Notes under the pieces: model-generated
Told to the model about the DNA's origin: nothing
Databases searched by the model: none
Seen by the model: the letters and a program-made list of their open reading frames with translations, nothing else
Program-made: the position numbers and the translations under genes
Virus record (IMG/VR): IMGVR_UViG_3300025132_000312
Span: 1 to 23,351 of that record
Strand: one strand, 5' to 3'
Length of the DNA: 23,351 nucleotides
Source of the DNA: a virus
Part shown: positions 14,100 to 18,683 of the stretch, piece by piece
Position numbering within the stretch: position 1 is the stretch's first letter
Layout: the number at the start of each line of letters is the position of its first letter

Positions 14100-14886
14100 A
14101 AATAGTATCAACTAATTGAGGATACCCAAAGTTATTAATTTTAAATGAAAATGTATTAAAAGGGAAACCCCTTGATCTTTTGCAAGTAACTATAACTTCA
14201 TCTTCATGTACTGTATTTTTTTCAAGTGAAATTTGCGTTTCAGCTTTCTTTTCTAAAAATGATCCCAAATGACCAGTAGGTTTTTCTGTTCCAAAGTTGG
14301 AATGAATAACGGTTATAATGTGACAATTAAAATCACTACTCCATTTCATTAGTTTCTGAACACAATTATTACTTTGTTCTATATCGTTTACATCAGCTAC
14401 TAAATCAGCTAATCCATCTATTACAACTAAACCTGTTTTCTTGTGATTTTTTAATGAATGCTCTATAAATTCTATTCTTTGATCATACTTCAAAGTTCTA
14501 AGGAAATAAGGATGGTATCCAAAAGTACCACCACACATTTCTGTGATTCTTTGAAAACATAAAGATGCATGATATTTTCCTTGCTCTGTATCAAAATGTA
14601 AAACCTGTTCACCATTTCTATGTGATTTTATTTTACCTACATATTCATTACTTTTTAAATATGCTGAAACTAGCAATGAAACAAAAAAAGTTTTTTTGCT
14701 TTTGGGGGGTGCTTGAATAAAAGAAAAATTACCTAAACTTCCGATCGGAATATCAACAACATTATTTCCTTTTTTACTTTTAATATTCTTGCTACCAAAA
14801 GACAATGCTAATGGAGGATAAGTAACTTTTTCTGCCGTATCTATTTTACACAACTTTTCAATAAGTTGTAATTGTTCTTCTGTCAT
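14077..14886 (-). CDS. RepA-like / RecA-fold ATPase (AAA_25 type)
   Basis: 269 residues. The RecA-fold core is visible: Walker A-like QAPPKSKKTFF at 58-68 with K65-T66; the strand QVLHFDTEQGKYH at 95-106 with the conserved D/E; Walker B GLVVIDGLADL at 152-162 with D157; the sensor strand ITVIHSN at 191-197; and GHLGSFLEKKAETQISL at 205-221. These are the steps of the RepA/DnaB-type AAA_25 helicases of phages. The Walker A departs from GxxxxGK(T/S): both glycines are replaced (A59, K64), as in related 'P-K-S-x-K-T' phage proteins. It would act as a replicative helicase or a helicase loader. It lies between the SSB-like and sigma genes and begins just after an intrinsic terminator. Confidence 0.75.
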   Translation of the reverse strand: MTEEQLQLIEKLCKIDTAEKVTYPPLALSFGSKNIKSKKGNNVVDIPIGSLGNFSFIQAPPKSKKTFFVSLLVSAYLKSNEYVGKIKSHRNGEQVLHFDTEQGKYHASLCFQRITEMCGGTFGYHPYFLRTLKYDQRIEFIEHSLKNHKKTGLVVIDGLADLVADVNDIEQSNNCVQKLMKWSSDFNCHIITVIHSNFGTEKPTGHLGSFLEKKAETQISLEKNTVHEDEVIVTCKRSRGFPFNTFSFKINNFGYPQLVDTIYDPLKDT

Positions 14887-14896
14887 CTGTGGTAAT

Positions 14897-14918
14897 AAAA
14901 AAGGGGAAATTAATCCCC
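14897..14918 (-). terminator. rho-independent terminator / attenuator
   Basis: Minus strand GGGGA-TTAAT-TTCCCC followed by six T, located between the SSB-like gene (stop 14925) and the ATPase start (14886). The four- to five-pair stem is weak, so partial termination is more likely, setting ATPase and sigma levels below those of SSB and ERF. Confidence 0.6.
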
Positions 14919-14924
14919 TATAAA

Positions 14925-15233
14925 TTAAAATGGTAACCCTTCATCTTTAATTAAACTATCTTGGGGTTTTTCTTCTTTCTCAGCAACAGTAATAGTTCCT
15001 GTTGTCCAAAAAACCCTTCCATTTCCAATATATTCCTTTTTCTTTTTTACTGCTACTTCTTCTTTAGTTTGAGGAATGTATAAACCAATGTTATTATTAT
15101 ATCTTGTTTCATCTGAAATAGATATAGTTATGTCACAATATACTTCTCCAGTTTTATCAAAGTTTTTACCCTTTTTAAAATTTTCCTTTGGTAGCTTGTC
15201 TACTCTAATACTTAAATTTCCTAATGATCCCAT
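14925..15233 (-). CDS. single-stranded DNA-binding protein-like
   Basis: 102 residues, beta-rich with N-terminal GSLGNLSIRVDKLPKENFKK, then TGEVYCDITISISDETRYNN and NGRVFWTTGTITVAEKEEK, ending in an acidic linker and SLIKDEGLPF. The last residues (D-E-G-L-P-F) look like the acidic -PF tip of bacterial SSB, through which partner enzymes are recruited. The strand pattern suits an OB fold. It sits directly after the ERF annealing protein, the usual pairing. No OB-fold alignment could be run, so this remains a strong guess. Confidence 0.6.
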   Translation of the reverse strand: MGSLGNLSIRVDKLPKENFKKGKNFDKTGEVYCDITISISDETRYNNNIGLYIPQTKEEVAVKKKKEYIGNGRVFWTTGTITVAEKEEKPQDSLIKDEGLPF

Positions 15234-15235
15234 AT

Positions 15236-15748
15236 TTATAATTGTTTTAGTTCTAATTCTAATCCTTCAGATATTATAAAACTTTCTTTTATTTTATCTA
15301 AAGTTCTTTTGCCATCTTTTAAAGCCTTTACTACTTCATTATGCATAGGTGTATTTTTAATCAATGGTTTTTTTTGTGCATCTGCATCTTGTGTGTCATC
15401 AATTAAAAAAAGATTACCAAGAGCATATTTTTTACCATAAGAACTAGCTGCTCCAAATCTTTGTGGCATTGACATTCCTTTTTGTTCTGTGTCAACACCT
15501 ACAATGGCAGTTGCTTTTATTCTTTGCACTCCATCTGAAATAATAGCAGTAGATTTTATTATGTAATTCCCTAGATACTTTTCCTTGATTCGAATAGTAA
15601 CATCATGCTCTAAAAGATAAGGTTTTAAAGCCTCTAAAATATCTTCTGCACTTCTAAAATAGTATTTTCCAAAGGCATTAAATCTACTCTTCTTCGATTT
15701 AAATAACGCTTGAATTTTTGATAACTTGTGGTTTAATGATATATCCAT
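15236..15748 (-). CDS. erf: ERF-family single-strand annealing recombinase
   Basis: 170 residues. It pairs complementary single strands in phage recombination. Seen: N-terminal FNAFGKYYFRSAEDILEALK (23-42), the 'y.r.eDil.a..P.l' of ERF proteins; LLEHDVTIRIK (45-55); and the hallmark MPQRFGAASSYGKKYALGNL (94-113) with FLIDDTQDADA after it. The length is a little short: the C-terminal part (about 125-170) is a small helical region, and the long Gln-rich tail of P22 Erf is absent. It is followed 2 bases later by the SSB-like gene and preceded by a coiled-coil gene. With NinG, the 5'-3' exonuclease and SSB, it makes a full annealing-type recombination set. Confidence 0.85.
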   Translation of the reverse strand: MDISLNHKLSKIQALFKSKKSRFNAFGKYYFRSAEDILEALKPYLLEHDVTIRIKEKYLGNYIIKSTAIISDGVQRIKATAIVGVDTEQKGMSMPQRFGAASSYGKKYALGNLFLIDDTQDADAQKKPLIKNTPMHNEVVKALKDGKRTLDKIKESFIISEGLELELKQL

Positions 15749-15757
15749 TTTTCTGTT

Positions 15758-15910
15758 TTAAAATTTAACCTGTTCGGGATTTTCCCTAGTTGATATTAAT
15801 GCTTGTAGCATTTCAACTTTTTGTTCCAATTTATAAATAATCAATTGAAATTCTTGTACCTGCACCTTGTGCTGATATTTTAATTCTTCTATGTTTACGA
15901 TTTGTTCCAT
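15758..15910 (-). CDS. 50-residue coiled-coil protein
   Basis: Begins MEQIVNIEELKYQHKVQVQE and continues FQLIIYKLEQKVEMLQALIS with heptad-like hydrophobics (I, L, V, L), then a short polar end. It is a plausible two-helix or single coiled coil. It ends 9 bases before the ERF start and begins 30 bases after the previous small gene. Unrecognised; the position suggests a link to recombination, but nothing else does. Confidence 0.5.
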   Translation of the reverse strand: MEQIVNIEELKYQHKVQVQEFQLIIYKLEQKVEMLQALISTRENPEQVKF

Positions 15911-15940
15911 CGTTTTTTTAACAAATATAAACATTTTATT

Positions 15941-16108
15941 TTATTTTTTTTTATTAATCCTTATGCTATAACCTTTTTTGTCATATTTTCTTTGCCTTGA
16001 ATAAATCCAGTCATTTATATCTGAAGAAAAAACAAATGAATAAGAACATCTGTCAACATGAACTTTATCATAAAATACTTGTAAAGGTTTTGGATTTTTT
16101 TCTTGCAT
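15941..16108 (-). CDS. 55-residue hypothetical protein
   Basis: Begins MQEKNPKPLQVFYDKVHVDR, followed by SFVFSSDINDWIYSRQRKYD and a basic KINKKK-like end. Its sequence is coding-like (aromatics, mixed charge). Its ATG directly abuts the T tract of the hairpin 16109-16130, so the hairpin would sit over the ribosome landing site in any read-through transcript. Unrecognised. Confidence 0.5.
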   Translation of the reverse strand: MQEKNPKPLQVFYDKVHVDRCSYSFVFSSDINDWIYSRQRKYDKKGYSIRINKKK

Positions 16109-16130
16109 AAAAAAAGGGGTTTTACCCCCC
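16109..16130 (-). terminator. rho-independent terminator touching a start codon
   Basis: Minus strand CCCCCC-complement run: GGGGGG-TAAAA-CCCC followed by seven T and then immediately ATG of the 55-residue gene. The stem is four GC pairs with extra G that allow slippage. It lies 7 bases after the stop of 16138-16383. Confidence 0.7.
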
Positions 16131-16137
16131 TGTAAAT

Positions 16138-16383
16138 TTATTGTATTATTATTGAGTTAATCATTTTATCATAACTAGCGTCTGATAACCTACTAATTTC
16201 AGTCTTAGATTTTTTTACTGTTTCTTCATGATGGCTATACCCAACCCTAATAACTTCTGATGCTCGTTTATATCTACATACATTTTCCCATAAATTTGAA
16301 AGTTGTTTTTCTGTATCAGCATCTGTTCCTCCTTTTTTAATTTCAGAAATACTAACTGCTATTTTTTGAATAAAATTTTCCAT
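16138..16383 (-). CDS. hypothetical protein, first gene of a promoter-led unit
   Basis: 81 residues, MENFIQKIAVSISEIKKGGT at the N-terminus, then LSNLWENVCRYKRASEVIRV and SKTEISRLSDASYDKMINSI. Helical and charged; unrecognised. It is bounded by promoter-like copy 3 upstream and a strong terminator downstream, so it is probably a single-gene transcript plus read-through into the recombination genes. Placement matches that of the 12479-12694 gene. Confidence 0.6.
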   Translation of the reverse strand: MENFIQKIAVSISEIKKGGTDADTEKQLSNLWENVCRYKRASEVIRVGYSHHEETVKKSKTEISRLSDASYDKMINSIIIQ

Positions 16384-16422
16384 TTTGTTTTTGTTTGTTT
16401 GATTAATAATAATGTAAAAATA
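16384..16422 (-). promoter_or_regulatory. promoter-like element and leader, copy 3
   Basis: Minus strand TATTTTTAC at 16422-16414, then ATTATTATTAATC and CAAACAAACAAAAACAAA to the ATG at 16383. It shares TTTACATTAT and TAATCAAACAAA with copy 1. No good TTTG is seen at the usual spacing upstream, so the -33 element is uncertain. Confidence 0.5.
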
Positions 16423-16455
16423 TAAAACTTTTATTTAATAAAAAACTATTTAAAC

Positions 16456-16484
16456 AAAAAAAGAGGAAAAAATTAATTTTCCCC
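16456..16484 (-). terminator. rho-independent terminator
   Basis: Minus strand GGGGAAAA-TTAATT-TTTTCCTC (one G-T pair) followed by seven T. It lies 72 bases after the NinG stop and just upstream of promoter-like copy 3, so it separates the lysis/NinG unit from the early unit. The 16384-16555 gap holds only this and the promoter. Confidence 0.75.
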
Positions 16485-16555
16485 TTTGAACAGATACGAG
16501 TAATAAAATACTCTTAAAATATACCACCACAGTTTATTTACAATTCAAATATAAT

Positions 16556-16945
16556 TTAACCTAACTGATCTAGCAAATTTTTATATTTTTTTATCAGTTC
16601 TTCAATTTCATTTGTGGTAAATTTTGCTAATTCTTGAGATTTTAAAAATAATTCATTTGATGTGCCTTCACCATAGGTTTTATCTAAGTATCTGCTAAAA
16701 AGGTATTGTTGACCATTCTTAAATATATTACAGGAAATACATTGTACACCTACATTCAATTCATTCCATCTTGTGGAGTAATGTGTTCTGCTTTGAAAAT
16801 GCCCACATTGAAGTTCTTTCCAATCCCTTTCCACACCACAAGTAACACATTTTGCTATATCATTTATTGAATCTTTTTTTCTGATATATTTACTAAATAT
16901 GCTATCTAGTTTTTTAATTAATCTACCCCTACTTAATTTTTTCAT
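16556..16945 (-). CDS. ninG: NinG-like recombination protein
   Basis: 129 residues. Family hallmark: KCVTCGVERDWKELQCGHFQ at 32-51 (C33, C36, C47, H49), SRTHYSTRWNELNVGVQCIS at 52-71 and C-x-x-C-N (C69, C72, N73). This is the HNH-type zinc domain of lambda NinG/Rap. A basic N-terminus (LSRGRLIKKLD) precedes and a helical tail follows. NinG-type proteins act in phage recombination, with a proposed junction-processing role. It is shorter than lambda NinG (about 200), lacking the N-terminal extension. The start lies seven bases after a GC-rich hairpin, and TATAAT directly precedes the ATG. Confidence 0.85.
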   Translation of the reverse strand: MKKLSRGRLIKKLDSIFSKYIRKKDSINDIAKCVTCGVERDWKELQCGHFQSRTHYSTRWNELNVGVQCISCNIFKNGQQYLFSRYLDKTYGEGTSNELFLKSQELAKFTTNEIEELIKKYKNLLDQLG

Positions 16946-16952
16946 ATTATAC

Positions 16953-16973
16953 GCACCCCTTTTAAGGGGGTGC
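16953..16973. other. GC-rich hairpin upstream of ninG
   Basis: Minus strand GCACCCCCTTAAAAGGGGTGC: nine pairs with one bulged base (GCA / CCCCTT with AAGGGG / TGC). It is seven bases from the ninG ATG and has no T tract on the minus strand, so it could block translation of ninG in transcripts from upstream or be a weak terminator of the lysis operon. Confidence 0.5.
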
Positions 16974-16987
16974 TTATCTAGTTATTA

Positions 16988-17004
16988 CCCCCCCTTACCC
17001 CCCC
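16988..17004 (-). other. paired G7 homopolymer tracts
   Basis: Minus strand reads G7-TAA-G7 (plus strand C7 at 16988-16994 and 16998-17004). In a sequence of about 30% GC this is striking. It lies between the lysis cassette and ninG, 43 bases or more upstream of the ninG start. Such tracts can slip in replication or pair with the nearby C runs. Confidence 0.85.
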
Positions 17005-17005
17005 A

Positions 17006-17101
17006 TTAGGGGAATTGTTTTGCCTGTTCCAAACACTTTCCGACTTTTTTAGGTAGTGCAAGTTTAGCCTTTATGGCAAATGCAATAATAATAAAAAAAA
17101 T
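17006..17101 (-). CDS. possible 31-residue membrane peptide without ATG start
   Basis: Directly after the stop of the 17102-17314 gene, in the same frame, 31 sense codons run to TAA. The translation starts IFFIIIAFAIKAKLALPKKV and ends with GKCLEQAKQFP: a hydrophobic start followed by a basic, helical tail, like a tiny membrane protein. It has no ATG, GTG or TTG near the start; the first codon is ATT. It could be translated from ATT, by stop read-through, or not at all. Kept with low confidence because the sequence looks coding and the gap is otherwise empty. Confidence 0.25.
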   Translation of the reverse strand: MFFIIIAFAIKAKLALPKKVGKCLEQAKQFP

Positions 17102-17314
17102 TTACTTTACAACTTCTTGAACTTCTTCAATAGATATTTTGCCAGTAATAAATGCATAAACTGCACCTGCTGCCACTAATAATCTTACCATCTGCTTAAT
17201 AAATCTTGGAGCAAAAAATCTTCCTACTCCACCTTCTTTGGCTTTGATGTTTTCAACTAATTCTCCACCTATGGGAACTACTGTTTCTACTAAATTTAAA
17301 AATATCTTTAACAT
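17102..17314 (-). CDS. small membrane protein, holin candidate
   Basis: 70 residues. The first half is amphipathic (KIFLNLVETVVPIGGELVEN, then a Gly/Arg loop), followed by one hydrophobic span at about 42-58 (MVRLLVAAGAVYAFITG) and an acidic end (ISIEEVQEVV). It sits with the endolysin and another single-span protein, as expected of a holin or its partner. With only one clear span it would be a class III type or an accessory protein. It is close behind its neighbour (5 bases). Confidence 0.5.
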   Translation of the reverse strand: MLKIFLNLVETVVPIGGELVENIKAKEGGVGRFFAPRFIKQMVRLLVAAGAVYAFITGKISIEEVQEVVK

Positions 17315-17319
17315 AATTT

Positions 17320-17595
17320 CTATTTTTTATATACTCTTTTTTCTAAATCTTTAATTCGATCTTCGTTTTTTTCCATCTCCTTAATAAGATACTCTAATTT
17401 TTGGTTAACTACTCTTGTATCATCTTGTTGAATTATAGGTTTTGGTAGCGTTTTTGCTATTTCAATTTCACTTTGTAGCATAAAATAAGATGATGCAACA
17501 GAAAAAATCATTCCACCTACTAATATTAGCGTTTTAAAATCTAAATGAAAATCGGGTTTTTTGTCTCCATCAATGTCTATTCCTACGTTACTCAT
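17320..17595 (-). CDS. single-span membrane protein with coiled coil (lysis cassette)
   Basis: 91 residues. N-terminus polar (GIDIDGDKKPDFHLDF), one membrane span at about 21-41 (KTLILVGGMIFSVASSYFML), then a Pro-rich link and a coiled coil to the end (NQKLEYLIKEMEKNEDRIKD). The shape is similar to i-spanins or to accessory holins of Bacteroidota phages. It overlaps the small gene upstream as ATGA. No lipobox is seen for an outer-membrane partner. Role inferred from shape and neighbours. Confidence 0.55.
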   Translation of the reverse strand: MSNVGIDIDGDKKPDFHLDFKTLILVGGMIFSVASSYFMLQSEIEIAKTLPKPIIQQDDTRVVNQKLEYLIKEMEKNEDRIKDLEKRVYKK

Positions 17596-17726
17596 TTTTT
17601 ATCTTTATATTTTTTATAACAAATTGCAATTGCTTGATCTTTTTTGTATTCCTTCATTAATTGAGGAACACATCGAATCATAAAATCCTTTTGATTTTCT
17701 TTTGGTTTTGGGTTTGGGATCGGCAT
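17592..17726 (-). CDS. 44-residue conserved phage miniprotein
   Basis: Begins MPIPNPKPKENQKDFMIRCV and ends AIAICYKKYKDKK. The pattern 'MPxPxPxxxExxxxFxxRCxxxxxxEYxxxQAxAICYxxW' is one I recall from many phages, often fused to or beside the prohead protease gene. Two Cys (19 and 36) are conserved in that pattern. Here it sits in the lysis cassette, with TAATG and ATGA junctions to both neighbours, which supports translation. Function unknown. Confidence 0.75.
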   Translation of the reverse strand: MPIPNPKPKENQKDFMIRCVPQLMKEYKKDQAIAICYKKYKDKK

Positions 17727-18208
17727 TATATTATTGAATATCTTGTTTTGCCTCTATGATTAGTTGCTTTTAATTTCTGGTTTCTATTTTTCTTTTCACT
17801 TAAATAAGAAATATGAATCCAATCGGGTTCTTTGTCTGTTCCAAATTCCCATATCAACTGGTCAAAATCTAAATTTTCAGATGCCCAATGAAATAAATCT
17901 GCATTTGATTTTTTCCCTAATGTGTCTAAATCTAATGCTTGTCCAAACCTGTGTTGGCTTGTTTGAGAGCCTCCTATGGCTTTATTTAATTCGGATGATC
18001 TATACATACTATTTACTCTAATTGGATGCCCACACCAATCCCTAAGTGGCTGAAATAGCTTCTCAGCAGTAACCAACATATTCTCATAATGTTCATCGGT
18101 TGGTTCATTGCTAATTCTTAATTTTTCAGCAGTTTCAGAATGTATTCCTTCAGAGTAACTTATATTTTTACTTAGTTTGCTCTTCCTCGATTTTTTCGTA
18201 CTCTCCAT
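17726..18208 (-). CDS. peptidase M15 endolysin (D-Ala-D-Ala carboxypeptidase-like)
   Basis: 160 residues. It cuts peptidoglycan peptides at host lysis. Zinc site: SQHRFGQALDLD at 84-95 gives H86 and D93, catalytic E121 in LIWEFG (118-123), and H132 in DWIHIS (129-134). The N-terminal ISYSEGIHSETAEKLRI (16-32) is the usual M15_3 start. There is no cell-wall-binding domain or signal peptide, so export needs a holin. A basic tail of the first 12 residues is unusual. The start overlaps the preceding coiled-coil gene by 41 bases, which is long; no better start is visible. The next gene starts at TAATG on its stop. Confidence 0.9.
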   Translation of the reverse strand: MESTKKSRKSKLSKNISYSEGIHSETAEKLRISNEPTDEHYENMLVTAEKLFQPLRDWCGHPIRVNSMYRSSELNKAIGGSQTSQHRFGQALDLDTLGKKSNADLFHWASENLDFDQLIWEFGTDKEPDWIHISYLSEKKNRNQKLKATNHRGKTRYSII

Positions 18209-18419
18209 TTTCTAAATTTATGTTAATTTTACCGTAATTTTCTTCTATTTCTTCAAACGTCATTTCTTGATGCTCTAACACATCATCTAATAAATGTAGC
18301 AATTTATGCTTCCTTGATTCTAACACCCCTAAATCGTGAGCAATAGAATTTTTATCTGCTTCTTGTTTTTTTAGTGTTTCTAATTCTTCCTCTGTAATTT
18401 TCATAGTTTTTTTCTTCAA
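18168..18419 (-). CDS. small coiled-coil protein of the fibre/lysis region
   Basis: 83 residues, KITEEELETLKKQEADKNSI at the N-terminus, then LESRKHKLLHLLDDVLEHQE and a hydrophilic end with KININLENGEYEKI. The plan (coiled coil, then 'YG.ININLE.G.Y') is one I recall as a common flavophage small protein near the endolysin. Function unknown; chaperone-like or virion-associated roles have no evidence here. Its end overlaps the endolysin start. Confidence 0.7.
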   Translation of the reverse strand: MKKKTMKITEEELETLKKQEADKNSIAHDLGVLESRKHKLLHLLDDVLEHQEMTFEEIEENYGKININLENGEYEKIEEEQTK

Positions 18420-18425
18420 AGATAA

Positions 18426-18683
18426 CTATTCAGAAACTAAAGTCAAATTTAAGTCACTAGCTACAAGTTCGTAAATGTAATTATCATCAGCACCCCACGC
18501 AGTATATTCTTCACCGCTAATTCCAAGATTACCTTGTGATACTTGATGCCCTTCTTCGGTTAGCAATTGCCAATAAAAAGATGCACTTTGTCCTAAAGTT
18601 ACACTTGTACCTTGTACTTGTAACTGATTAGCAATTTTGGTTGTACCATTCTGCCAAATTTGTATTGGTTCTATTTGTTTCAT
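18426..18683 (-). CDS. conserved small protein following the tail fibre
   Basis: 85 residues: IEPIQIWQNGTTKIANQLQV, then SVTLGQSASFYWQLLTEEGH and GISGEEYTAWGADDNYIYEL. The pattern 'I.IW.NG...A......L..SA.FYW.L....G..LA.GNL...GE.Y..W' is recognisable as a Bacteroidota phage protein, usually near fibre genes. Its ATG overlaps the fibre stop (ATGA), so it is translated with the fibre. A fibre chaperone or virion accessory is plausible, not shown. Confidence 0.7.
   Translation of the reverse strand: MKQIEPIQIWQNGTTKIANQLQVQGTSVTLGQSASFYWQLLTEEGHQVSQGNLGISGEEYTAWGADDNYIYELVASDLNLTLVSE

Noticed and set aside
16109-16130. Riboswitch at the GC-rich hairpins
   Set aside because: The hairpins are simple stems with T tracts and lack any conserved riboswitch core that I know.
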